In this document: in pieces, positions 7,441 through 15,416 of the stretch
How the letters are laid out: each line of letters opens with the position of its first letter
How positions within the stretch are numbered: position 1 is the first letter of the stretch
Translations under genes and position numbers: made by a program
NCBI GenBank assembly: GCA_030609865.1
Contig: JAUWSZ010000002.1
Location: forward strand, 1 to 19,413
Length of the DNA stretch: 19,413 nt
Direction of reading: 5' to 3'
DNA from: a bacterium
GTDB lineage: Bacteria; Desulfobacterota; DSWW01
Notes under the pieces: generated by a model
Told to the model about the DNA's origin: nothing
The model's database searches: none
Seen by the model: the letters and a program-made list of their open reading frames with translations, nothing else

Positions 7441-8790
7441 CTACTTGCAGAATTTCTGAAACCCTGCCAGGGAGAAGTCATCTGCGTCCATCTCGGCAAA
7501 GTAATTCCAGATGTCCTCCGGCATGGGGCCCCTGAAGATCGTCGCGTGATTGACACGTTCGTCAATTATCAGCTGATCCCCTACATGGCCGAGACGAAAT
7601 GCCTTGTCTCCACTCTCGAAGTACCTGGGCTGGGCGATGAAGGTCTTCCAGTATTTCCCAGCCTTGTCGAAAATCGTTTTGTAGATAGAGCCCCAAGTTT
7701 CGGTCTGCACCCAAAGGTGCTGAATCCCATAGTTGTAATAGGGGTCCTTTGCCTTCACTTCGAGAACAATAACCGGTGTCTTCACCCACAACCAATTCAC
7801 GGGCGCCCACTGGGCCCCCTGCCATCCTTCTTTCTCATATCCGTAGACCATGACTTCTATGTCTTCCGTTGAGTTCCATCCAGCGTCCTCGCTTTTCACG
7901 ATGCGTCCGGGGTCTGGCGAGGGAAAGGGGATGAGGGCCTCTTGCTTTCTCAAAAACTTCCACTCCATGGCGGTCACCTTCCCGTCATAACCGCCGGCGT
8001 CATCCACCGCGGCATCCGATCCGAACATTGCATCCGACCGGTTCCCCGAACTCAACCGCCGCACTCTTCGAACTGCCGGGATAAAGGCAAACGTATTGTC
8101 CGGCTTCTGCGGATCCAAATAGCGCCACGTCATGATTGCCGCGCCGGCAATATCAAAAGGACTCCTCGCGACAAAGAGCGTGTACTTCTCCACCCGGTCC
8201 GGATTGTCTGTTGCCACGGATTTCGGGTTCCCATCCATCCCCATGTTGTGCATCTCGCCATGTGTCGCTCGTCCGTACCCGGACCTTCTTATGTAGTCTG
8301 TGCGGAAATAGGTGATGAAATTCCCGCTGATGTGTCCTGTGTAGAAGTTGTTGTACACAATCTTCTCGCCGGCCTTCGGGTCATCCACGTCGACATCCGG
8401 AAAAGGACGACCGATAATGGGCTTCCCCCGCATCCCCGTTTCCTTCTCCACGATCCAGTCGTTCTCGTCCAGCACATACTTGCCCTTGTTTGTCCTCAAG
8501 GCCTCCAGCGCATAGGAAGGTTGATACTCGCGAGGGTTGTAGTTCAGCTCACCGACTCGGAGGACGAAGTCGCCCTTCTTGATCCAACCGATGAGCTCAT
8601 CAGGCAAGAGGCCCTCGGCCTTCTCCCAGTTCGTCTTGTCGAGCACGTCGCCGGGGGAAACATCACAAAGACCCTGAGAAATCATGAGCAGGGGTAGACA
8701 CGATGCAAGGACAAATACCGCCAGTCCCCTGACTGGCGTCATGGTGGTTCCACTGCCGCCGACGTTGTTTACCCTTTCCGGTTTCTTCAC
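7441..8790 (-). CDS. DUF1329-family exported protein
   Basis: 449 residues. The GTG start at 8788-8790 overlaps the TGA of the upstream gene (GTGA) and has an AAGAGGA ribosome-binding site, so translational coupling is likely. An internal ATG at 8742 (MTPVRGLAVFVLASCLPLLM) is an alternative, and the signal peptide lies there in either case. Family hallmarks are FPDVDVDDPKAGEKIVYNNF, FAFIPAVRRVRRLSSGNRSD, a KTPVIVLEVKAKDPYYNYG strand and a Trp- and Tyr-rich C-terminal half. DUF1329 proteins resemble LolA/LolB-like lipid carriers and are thought to act in the periplasm with DUF1302 barrels. That placement is family knowledge and context, not shown by this sequence. The substrate is probably the same hydrophobic compound handled by the neighbouring flavoproteins (inference). 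Confidence 0.9.
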   Translation of the reverse strand: MKKPERVNNVGGSGTTMTPVRGLAVFVLASCLPLLMISQGLCDVSPGDVLDKTNWEKAEGLLPDELIGWIKKGDFVLRVGELNYNPREYQPSYALEALRTNKGKYVLDENDWIVEKETGMRGKPIIGRPFPDVDVDDPKAGEKIVYNNFYTGHISGNFITYFRTDYIRRSGYGRATHGEMHNMGMDGNPKSVATDNPDRVEKYTLFVARSPFDIAGAAIMTWRYLDPQKPDNTFAFIPAVRRVRRLSSGNRSDAMFGSDAAVDDAGGYDGKVTAMEWKFLRKQEALIPFPSPDPGRIVKSEDAGWNSTEDIEVMVYGYEKEGWQGAQWAPVNWLWVKTPVIVLEVKAKDPYYNYGIQHLWVQTETWGSIYKTIFDKAGKYWKTFIAQPRYFESGDKAFRLGHVGDQLIIDERVNHATIFRGPMPEDIWNYFAEMDADDFSLAGFQKFCK

Positions 8791-11672
8791 TTTCTTCCTC
8801 TTATCGCGCTATCGATGGCTCGCGCGGCGCGCCGCCCGTCGGCTACCGCCTCCACGATCGTACCGGCACCTCGTATGATGTCTCCCCCGGCATAAAGGCC
8901 GGCCCGGCCCTTCACCTGCAGGGTTTCCGCCTCCACGTCCAACAAGCCATCGGTCTGGAATTCCTCCTTCAGGTAGCCGGCCAGGTCCGATTCCACGGTC
9001 TGCCCCACGGCCAGGATGATCTGGTCGAAATCCGGTTCCATCTGCTTGGATTCGTCAAAGGAAGGCGAAAACCGACCCTGATCGTCCAGAATACTCGTGC
9101 ATTCCGTAAAACGCATCTTCGCACCCGACACAACCTCCTTTGGACCCCAGCCGTTGTAGAACTCGATGCCCTTCAGCTTCATCTCCTCCACTTCACTCTG
9201 CAGACAGGGCATCTCGTCTCCGCTCTCCAGACACACAATGGAAACCTTCTTCGCACCGCCGTTCTGGGCCGTTACGGCCACATCCGAGGCCACGCTGCCA
9301 CCACCAATCACCAGGACCCGGTCCTTGACCGGAACACCGCCGTTGTTCCGGGATTCCACGAGGAACCCAAGCGCGTCGGTCACCATGGCGCCATCCAAAC
9401 CCGGCAGATCAAGGCTGCGGCCGGCCCAGAGACCCGGGGCCAGGAAGGCCGCCTTGTACTCTTTCATCAGGCCCTTAACCGTGACATCCTCTCCGAGGCA
9501 CATGCTGAACTTGTATGAGATCCCCGGGAGAGTGAGTCCTTTCAATTCACGTTCCACGACCTCGGTGGGCAGCCTGAACGGCGGGACGGCTCGGCCCACC
9601 ATTCCCCCTAAACCCTCTCCCTTTTCGTAGACATCGACCTGATACCCGAGCCGGCTCAAGAAATGGGCACAGGAGAGACCCCCGGGTCCGGCTCCCACGA
9701 CTGCGACCCGGTATCCGTTCGGCCGGGGCACGAAGTTGTCCCAACCGTCCCGTCCCGCAGCCTCACACACCCAGGCATGCAGTTTGGCGATGTGTACGGG
9801 CTTGTCTGAGAAATCAAGCCGGCTGCATTCCTTCTCGCACAGGGTCTCCGCCGGGCACACGTACCCGCAGATCTCGGCCAGAGGATTTGCTTCCCGGATC
9901 GAGCGCGCCGCCCCGACGTAGTTGCCCGCTTCGATACGCCTCATGTAGTTCAGCACGTCGATTCCTGCAGGGCAGATCTTTGTACACTCCGGCTTTTCAC
10001 ACAGCTGGCATTCCTTGGACAGCCGCGCCGCGGATTTCGCAGTCATCGGAGCTTTCGGATCCGGTGGGGGCGTCCAGGCCTGTCCCTCCACGTAGTTGAT
10101 ATACTTTCGCGGAAAGGACCTGGGCAGATACTCGGGCAGTCCCAGATCACGCAAGACCATGTTGGCCGCACTCACCCCCGAGACCGTGGTGGAGATCACC
10201 CCCTCACCCATCGTCGTGGAGTCACCGCAGACGTAGAGGTTCTTCCAATCGCTCTTGGCCTTGAGCCTTTTCGTGAGGAATTGTTCCTTGTTCATCTTGG
10301 GACCGCCGATGTTCCCGAAATTCTTGAGCGTGAACCGCTCGAGCGTGGCAGGGGTGGAGACCTCCATACAGACGATGTTCTCCTTCAACCCGGTGAAATA
10401 CATCCTCTCCAGGTCGTCGATCACCTTCTCGGCTTCCTCCTCTTTCCGCCGATAGTACTCTTCCGACTGGTATTCCGGACCGAAACGGTCCTTCACGATT
10501 CCTGTTTTGCTGGGAGCCATAACGGTCATGGAGTGCATGCCCGGAGGCGCAAGCGAAGGATCCTCCAGGGAGGGGATGAAGATGCCGTAATTGTCTGCCT
10601 GGAAATCAAAGATGTTGTCGATCAGGATCTCCACGGGCAGGGCATTTTCCGGAATGGCTTCAGCCTTGACGCCTATATAGAGCAGGAACAAATCCAGGGT
10701 CGGTTCAAATTTCTGCGCCCATGCCATGCGCTCAGGCTTGATGTGTCGTGGCTTCACGAGCTTACCATAGAGGTTCCAGACCGTGGCGTTCGCGACCACG
10801 CGGTCGGCCATGATTTCCGTACCGTCCGTGAGACGGACGCCGTAGGCCTGCCCATCTTCGATCAGGATCTCGTCCACCATGTGGCGGTAGAGCATCTGAC
10901 CCCCGTTTCGCTCGATCGACTTCTCCAACTTGTTCGGGAGCATCTGGGGCGAACCCTGGGCATAGCAAGCACCCCCCAAGTGAGAATCGATAAACATCGA
11001 AGTACCGATGATGGCCGGCACTTCCTTGACGGTACAGCAGGTGAAGAAGGACATGAGATAGTCATAGAACCCGATCAACTTCGGGTCGCTGATATGCTTT
11101 TTGAGCACATCGTGGGTAGACATCGATAACTGTCTCATCATCTTCACCATCCCCACAGGATCCTTCAGGAACATTTTCAAGTGCTCTTTCACAGGCGTTT
11201 CCGTGGGGGACACGGGCATGTCGTTCTTGGTGAGTACCTTCAGGTAGAAGTCCTTCATTTCCGCGTAGAGGGCCCGGATTCCCTTCTCTTCTTCCGGAAA
11301 CATGGCGATCAGTTCACCCAGGAAACGGTCCAGATCCCGCCAGAAAGCGACCTTGCCGCCGTAGGCATGAAGCTGGTACATCGCTTCGTGACGGATGAGA
11401 TCGATTTCTTCCTGGAGCTCATTCATCACGAAGTGGTGAGGGGTGAAGCCGATCTCCCCACAGCCCATAAACACCGCCGCACCCACGTCAAAGGTAATGT
11501 CCTTTCGCCGGATACAGGTGCAGCAGCCCCCGGGTATGTAGTGCTGCTCGATGACCAGCACCTTGATTCCTCTGTTCGCGAGCATGGCGGCCGCGGTCAG
11601 ACCGCCGACCCCGGACCCGACGACCACGACATCGTAACGGTCCCGTACCATTCCATCTGCGAGTAATTGCAA
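8787..11672 (-). CDS. Fusion of CrtI-like FAD oxidoreductase with GltD-like Fe-S flavoprotein
   Basis: 961 residues. I chose the TTG start at 11672 because GGAGGG lies 8 bases upstream; ATG at 11651 (MVRDRYD) is the alternative. Residues 1 to about 535 form a phytoene-desaturase/carotene-isomerase-type FAD protein (VVVVGSGVGGLTAAAML at 15-31, then EQHYIPGGCC, and late NLYVCGDSTTMGEGVISTTVSG). From about 550 a GltD/dihydropyrimidine-dehydrogenase-A-like module begins: CQLCEKPECTKIC (C-x2-C-x4-C-x3-C), CGYVCPAETLCEKEC (C-x3-C-x5-C-x3-C), FAD motif VAVVGAGPGGLSCA near 655, NAD(P)H motif VLVIGGGSVASDVAV near 780, and closing GLYAGGDIIRGAGTIVEAV. The likely role is NAD(P)H-linked electron delivery through 4Fe-4S clusters to or from the first FAD site, acting on an unsaturated hydrophobic substrate (inference). 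It is the first gene of a minus-strand operon with DUF1329 and DUF1302. Confidence 0.9.
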   Translation of the reverse strand: MQLLADGMVRDRYDVVVVGSGVGGLTAAAMLANRGIKVLVIEQHYIPGGCCTCIRRKDITFDVGAAVFMGCGEIGFTPHHFVMNELQEEIDLIRHEAMYQLHAYGGKVAFWRDLDRFLGELIAMFPEEEKGIRALYAEMKDFYLKVLTKNDMPVSPTETPVKEHLKMFLKDPVGMVKMMRQLSMSTHDVLKKHISDPKLIGFYDYLMSFFTCCTVKEVPAIIGTSMFIDSHLGGACYAQGSPQMLPNKLEKSIERNGGQMLYRHMVDEILIEDGQAYGVRLTDGTEIMADRVVANATVWNLYGKLVKPRHIKPERMAWAQKFEPTLDLFLLYIGVKAEAIPENALPVEILIDNIFDFQADNYGIFIPSLEDPSLAPPGMHSMTVMAPSKTGIVKDRFGPEYQSEEYYRRKEEEAEKVIDDLERMYFTGLKENIVCMEVSTPATLERFTLKNFGNIGGPKMNKEQFLTKRLKAKSDWKNLYVCGDSTTMGEGVISTTVSGVSAANMVLRDLGLPEYLPRSFPRKYINYVEGQAWTPPPDPKAPMTAKSAARLSKECQLCEKPECTKICPAGIDVLNYMRRIEAGNYVGAARSIREANPLAEICGYVCPAETLCEKECSRLDFSDKPVHIAKLHAWVCEAAGRDGWDNFVPRPNGYRVAVVGAGPGGLSCAHFLSRLGYQVDVYEKGEGLGGMVGRAVPPFRLPTEVVERELKGLTLPGISYKFSMCLGEDVTVKGLMKEYKAAFLAPGLWAGRSLDLPGLDGAMVTDALGFLVESRNNGGVPVKDRVLVIGGGSVASDVAVTAQNGGAKKVSIVCLESGDEMPCLQSEVEEMKLKGIEFYNGWGPKEVVSGAKMRFTECTSILDDQGRFSPSFDESKQMEPDFDQIILAVGQTVESDLAGYLKEEFQTDGLLDVEAETLQVKGRAGLYAGGDIIRGAGTIVEAVADGRRAARAIDSAIRGRK

Positions 11673-11846
11673 GGCGAAAGCCCTCCATTCTTGCGTCGGA
11701 GTTTTTACTCTGAGAGTCTTGCCTCTCGATCATAACGCCTGCGAAAACACCTCCCGCAGGGCCACATAGGAGACACGAAGCCCGGTCACTTGACCTTCTT
11801 CGTGCAAAGGCCAGTGTCTACCGATCTCGAAATATTCGATATCCGA

Positions 11847-11887
11847 ACTATACGAATTGAGTAACACGCCCCACCCACCCCTGTCAA
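11847..11887 (-). promoter_or_regulatory. Candidate promoter for the flavoprotein-DUF1329-DUF1302 operon
   Basis: On the minus strand TTGACA (11882-11887) is followed after 17 bases by a poor -10 (TTACTC) and further on by TATAGT (11847-11852). A near-palindrome TTCGATATCCGAA (11835-11847) abuts it and could be an operator. The -35 is perfect but no -10 at standard distance is good, so confidence is low. The spacer is strikingly G-rich (GGGGTGGGTGGGG). Confidence 0.3.
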
Positions 11888-11900
11888 GATATTTTTCAAT

Positions 11901-11929
11901 TTGACACCATCAAGGTACAATTGTATCAC
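11901..11929 (+). promoter_or_regulatory. Candidate promoter for the DUF362-flavoprotein operon
   Basis: TTGACA (11901-11906), 17-base spacer, TATCAC (11924-11929) on the plus strand, about 90 bases upstream of the preferred DUF362 start. The -35 is perfect and the -10 moderate. It lies only 13 bases from the TTGACA used in the opposite direction, so the two operons may be co-regulated from one site. The whole gap 11673-11986 otherwise shows no coding sequence I recognise. Confidence 0.42.
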
Positions 11930-12019
11930 TTCGGGGCCAGACCGATCTGGAAAAAATGAAAAGCGTCACGAAGAAATTCGTTCTCGATGCCCTTCGTGCC
12001 CAATAAGTGGGAGCTTGGA

Positions 12020-13147
12020 ATGCTTGCGAATGAAGAAGTACTCGTCATGGATGCCGACTACTCCGAGTCCTCCGTCGACTCGGCTGTAGAACGGATCTTC
12101 GAAAGTTTTCCCACAGAGGTTGCCGGCAAGACCGTGCTCGTGAAGCCCAACATAGCAGCCCCATTCAAGATGGACAGGGCTGTCACGACCCACCCGGCTT
12201 TGGTCAGGGCGGTGGTCAAGGCCCTCGAGCGAAGGAATACGAAAAAGATCATCGTCGGAGACAATCCGGGCGCTACCGCCTATGGCATCAACGAGAAATG
12301 TGCCCGCGTTACCGGGATTCTGGATGCTGCAGGCGATCATTATGTGAACTTCATGCAGCGGCCCAAACCGACCGAGATTGACTCCAAGCACCTCGATCAG
12401 GTGAACATTTCGTCCGAGTTCTTCGAGTGCGACTACTTCATCAACCTCGCAAAACTCAAAGGGCACTCTCATTCCTTCATGACAGGAGCCGTGAAGAACC
12501 TGTACGGCATGTGCGTGGGCGGGGAGAAATCCAGGCTTCATGTCCTCGGCAAGAATCCCCGCATCTTTGCCGAAATTCTCGTAGACGTCTTCTCCTTCCG
12601 GAAGCCCGACCTGAACATCATGGATGCTGTCGTCTGTATGGAGGGAAACGGTCCAACCAACGGTACCCCTCGGGATGTCGGCAAGATCCTCGCCGGCACG
12701 AACGGATTCGCACTCGATGCGATCTGCGCGATGATGGCCGGTTTTACCATGCACAGGAGCAATACCCTGGTAGTGGGCAAAGACAGGGGGCTCTGGTCTG
12801 GAGACCTGGACGCGATCAGGATCGTAGGGGAGATCCCCAAGATCAGCAAGTTCAAACCGCCCTACACGTTCGGTGCCTACACGATTTTTAGCCGCACCAT
12901 GTCCCCCTTCATCAGTTGCTTGCCCAGGATCAAGGAAGACAAATGCAAGAAATGCGGCGTTTGTGCATCCCACTGTCCGGTAGACGCCTGCACCTTTCAG
13001 GAGGGGGAGTTTCCGGTGATCGACAAGAAGAAGTGTATCAAATGCTATTGTTGCCAGGAGTTCTGTCCTCACGATGCAATTGCCCTGAACGGCAGGATGT
13101 TCCGGTTGGCCACGCTCATGGCAGGGGCAAACAGGAAAATCGAATAA
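12020..13147 (+). CDS. DUF362 protein with C-terminal two-cluster ferredoxin domain
   Basis: 375 residues from ATG 12020, chosen for the GGGAG 6 bases upstream; the frame also has ATG at 11987 (386 residues) with a weaker site. Residues 1 to about 280 are DUF362: KTVLVKPNIAAPF, a THPALVRAVVKAL segment, IIVGDNPGATAYGI, NLAKLKGHSHSFMTGAVKNLYGMC, and VVCMEGNGPTNGTPRDVG. The C-terminus carries two typical 4Fe-4S motifs, CKKCGVCASHCPVDAC and CIKCYCCQEFCPHDA (each C-x2-C-x2-C-x3-C-P). No signal peptide, so cytoplasmic. DUF362 function is unknown; the ferredoxin part indicates electron transfer. It is 18 bases upstream of a CrtI-like flavoprotein and divergent from another, making it a candidate electron carrier for one or both (inference). 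Confidence 0.9.
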   Translation: MLANEEVLVMDADYSESSVDSAVERIFESFPTEVAGKTVLVKPNIAAPFKMDRAVTTHPALVRAVVKALERRNTKKIIVGDNPGATAYGINEKCARVTGILDAAGDHYVNFMQRPKPTEIDSKHLDQVNISSEFFECDYFINLAKLKGHSHSFMTGAVKNLYGMCVGGEKSRLHVLGKNPRIFAEILVDVFSFRKPDLNIMDAVVCMEGNGPTNGTPRDVGKILAGTNGFALDAICAMMAGFTMHRSNTLVVGKDRGLWSGDLDAIRIVGEIPKISKFKPPYTFGAYTIFSRTMSPFISCLPRIKEDKCKKCGVCASHCPVDACTFQEGEFPVIDKKKCIKCYCCQEFCPHDAIALNGRMFRLATLMAGANRKIE

Positions 13148-13165
13148 CCGCGAGAGGGGGGAGAC

Positions 13166-14599
13166 ATGGAAAAGAAGAAGGTTGACTGTGTCATCATCGG
13201 ATCGGGCATGGGCGGAATTACCGCCGCAGCGTTGATGGCCCATTACGGTTACAACGTGCTGGTGGCCGAAAAACACTCTCGACTTGGCGGTCGATTTTCG
13301 ACCCAGGAGATTGGGGGATTCAAATGTCCCACCGGCGCGCTGATCATCCAGCGTGGGACCGAGCTGGAAAAGACCTTCCACGTCACCGGCGCGAAATTCG
13401 ATATCGCGGACTGTACCGACATATCCTGGAAGATCGGTGACGAAATCTACCCCCTCCTGGGCAAGGGATTCGGCAAGACCCTGTGGGCTGCCGTACGGAA
13501 ATTGCGTTGGCGCCACTACAAGTTCGGGATCATTCACCAACTGATGGTCTTTAAAGCCACGGCGAAGCTCGCCTGGCGGGCCTTCCTGAATCTCTTCCGG
13601 AGTGAAGACAACAAGCTTCAACGCAAGTCCATGCGAGGCACGATCTCCTACCGGGACTGGATGAAAAAACACACGGACGATCCACAAATCATCCAGGCAA
13701 ATCACGCCATCGTCTCGTCTCTCTTTTCTGCAACAAACGATTTTGAATGTCCCGCCGAGGACGTTTTCGAGTTCTACGCCAGCATGGCCAACCCGGCCAA
13801 GATGCAGAAATTCGGATACGCACCGCGGGGGAACATCGAGCTCATCAACAACCTTGCAAAGGTAGTGGTCGACAGGGGCAGCGAGATCATGATCGAAACC
13901 GAGGTCAAGGCCATCAAGGTCGAAAATGGACGGGCCACGGGGGTCATTCTGGCGACACAACAGGGCGGACTCGACGTCGATGCGGCCGTTGTCATCAGTA
14001 ACGCCGGAGTGAAACAGACGGTGGACATGGTCGGTGAGGAATCCCTTTTCCAGGACTACATCCGGGAGATGAACGAAACCCTGTCCCCCATTCCGATTGT
14101 GATGGGGTTGATCGAAAGCGACGTGCCCCTCCTCGACAAGAAAGGGCTCGTGGTGATCACCGGGACCCAGGCAATCGTCACAGGTGTCACCCTGACCCTG
14201 CATTCGGACGAGATCGGCCCTCCCGGCAAGCACCTGCTCTGGACCTGCGGCACCCCGGCTTCCTGCACGAAACCCATTGACAGGGAGCTGGAACTCCAGC
14301 GTAACGAGGAGGATTTGCTGAAGGCCTTCCCCCTCTACAAGGAGCACGGCCGGGTGCTGAAGTGGGTTGTCAAGGATATCGACGACGATTTGCCCTGCAT
14401 GCGGACACCACCCGGCTACGATATGCCGGTCGAAACCCCCATCCCCAACCTGTACAACGTGGGCGATGCCGTGAAAGAGCCGGGCTGGACGGGCTCCCCT
14501 GCATGCGCTAAGAATGCGTGGAAAGTTGTGGACATGGTCCGGAAGCGGTTGCCGAAGCCGGCACCAGCCCCGGTACCGTCATCTCCGTCCACTTGCTGA
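13166..14599 (+). CDS. CrtI-like FAD-dependent oxidoreductase
   Basis: 477 residues, ATG 13166 with a GAGGGGGGAG ribosome-binding site. The N-terminal dinucleotide fold CVIIGSGMGGITAAALMAHYGYNVLVAEKH and LGGRFST are those of the phytoene desaturase/protoporphyrinogen oxidase/amine oxidase superfamily. The C-terminal FAD-closing segment PNLYNVGDAVKEPGWTGSPACAKNAW is the usual second FAD contact. It is an independent paralogue of the N-terminal half of the 961-residue fusion on the other side of the promoter, but has no Fe-S or NAD(P)H module. The C-terminus is a Pro-rich tail, KPAPAPVPSSPSTC, ending in Cys. The reaction is likely saturation, desaturation or isomerisation of a hydrophobic unsaturated compound; the substrate is unknown. 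No carotenoid genes such as phytoene synthase are nearby, so carotenoid synthesis is unlikely. Confidence 0.88.
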   Translation: MEKKKVDCVIIGSGMGGITAAALMAHYGYNVLVAEKHSRLGGRFSTQEIGGFKCPTGALIIQRGTELEKTFHVTGAKFDIADCTDISWKIGDEIYPLLGKGFGKTLWAAVRKLRWRHYKFGIIHQLMVFKATAKLAWRAFLNLFRSEDNKLQRKSMRGTISYRDWMKKHTDDPQIIQANHAIVSSLFSATNDFECPAEDVFEFYASMANPAKMQKFGYAPRGNIELINNLAKVVVDRGSEIMIETEVKAIKVENGRATGVILATQQGGLDVDAAVVISNAGVKQTVDMVGEESLFQDYIREMNETLSPIPIVMGLIESDVPLLDKKGLVVITGTQAIVTGVTLTLHSDEIGPPGKHLLWTCGTPASCTKPIDRELELQRNEEDLLKAFPLYKEHGRVLKWVVKDIDDDLPCMRTPPGYDMPVETPIPNLYNVGDAVKEPGWTGSPACAKNAWKVVDMVRKRLPKPAPAPVPSSPSTC

Positions 14600-14667
14600 T
14601 CAAACGACGCTCAGCCGTTCTGATCGATCTCTGAACGTTTCAGATGGATTTCTTTCGACAGCCTCAA

Positions 14668-15105
14668 TCAGGTGGTGGTCATCCACGTCTTAACTACCTT
14701 GTACTTGTATATTCGCCAACCCGCCGGTGTTCGGATGAGGCTGTTGGAATAATAGCCGCCGATGAGTACGGCGTGGGCGCCTGTATCGTCCTGGTTGAAA
14801 TGCTGGGCCTGCAGGGAGCAGACGCCTGTGGCGCTTTCCCCATCGATGTCAATAACATGTTTGGAGATGAGGTGCTGGGTACTATCAACAGGACTGACGG
14901 CCTGCCGAATAACCTCAAGAAAGTCATTTGCCGGCATGGTCATGGGCTTATCAAATCCCACGGAGACCATATCCGCAATCATCTCGTCGGTGTAGCAGGT
15001 GAGAAAGAGGTCCCAATCGCGGGTATCCACGCTGGTGGCGTAACGGTTTATGGTGTCGATGATTTCCATCCGATCGTACAGCAGCTGTAGTTTATTCTGA
15101 TCCAT
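14668..15105 (-). CDS. SnoaL/NTF2-like small protein
   Basis: 145 residues, ATG at 15105 preceded by GGAG (AGCGAGGAGAAATAGAA). The pattern RYATSVDTRDWDLFLTCYTDEM near the N-terminus, TQHLISKHVIDIDGESATGVC in the middle and GGYYSNSLIRTPAGWRIYKYKV at the end fit the SnoaL_4/scytalone-dehydratase-like NTF2 fold. Members act as dehydratases, isomerases or hydroxylation helpers on polycyclic or steroid-like substrates, while many are of unknown role. The conserved Tyr, Asp and His positions common in dehydratase members (YA, D-x-RDWD, H) are present. It is convergent with the CrtI-like gene (68 bases, no clear terminator) and followed upstream by decayed DNA. A role with the neighbouring flavoproteins is only a suggestion from context. 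Confidence 0.82.
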   Translation of the reverse strand: MDQNKLQLLYDRMEIIDTINRYATSVDTRDWDLFLTCYTDEMIADMVSVGFDKPMTMPANDFLEVIRQAVSPVDSTQHLISKHVIDIDGESATGVCSLQAQHFNQDDTGAHAVLIGGYYSNSLIRTPAGWRIYKYKVVKTWMTTT

Positions 15106-15126
15106 TTCTATTTCTCCTCGCTCTTC

Positions 15127-15321
15127 TTACCAGATTGGAGACCTTTGATTCTCTCCCATTATTCGTTGAATTATGCTCCGTTTACCCCCGCAGCCGTGAG
15201 GCCCTTTTACCAGATAGGCTAGAAGAACGGCAAACAGCGCCATTACCGACAGAACGAAGACGGTCGTGGCGCCCACGGCCTTGTCCCAAGGGCCCGCGAA
15301 AAGACAATTTCACATTTCGGG
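15127..15321 (-). pseudogene. Remnant of a small membrane-anchored protein, possibly PH-like
   Basis: Reading the minus strand to TAA at 15127-15129 gives FAGPWDKAVGATTVFVLSVM then ALFAVLLAYLVKG, a single hydrophobic helix after an APWDKA-like motif, and a basic end (KRSIIQRIMGENQRSPIW). Just upstream another frame gives KCEIVFS, which would join naturally if one indel is assumed; the frame of the helix itself is closed by TGA at 15310-15312. The start resembles bacterial PH-domain proteins (I-x-F-x-APWDKAL then a helix), but with so little left this is tentative. A short intact reading from a GTG codon within the fragment is possible but has no ribosome-binding site I can defend. The 15322-15416 stretch shows nothing I recognise. 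Confidence 0.35.
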
Positions 15322-15416
15322 TCGGCGGTCAGACCCTGCCTGACACCCCCTCGAGGATGACAAGGTTCAGAAACGCCATTGGGAAAAGCCACCTATCTGT
15401 CATTCCCTCGCGCAGG

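Noticed and set aside
11966..14347. 793-codon frame on the minus strand opposite DUF362 and the flavoprotein
   Set aside because: It is a GC-driven shadow frame; the plus-strand genes have Fe-S and FAD motifs, while this translation resembles no family.
13166..14599. Carotenoid biosynthesis (phytoene desaturase) as the role of the CrtI-like genes
   Set aside because: No phytoene synthase, cyclase or prenyl-transferase genes are present, and the Fe-S partners and DUF1302/DUF1329 context do not fit carotenoid pathways.
14600..14667. Possible terminator between the converging flavoprotein and SnoaL-like genes
   Set aside because: Only a 5-base stem (CTGAA/TTCAG) without a T run was seen, too weak to call.
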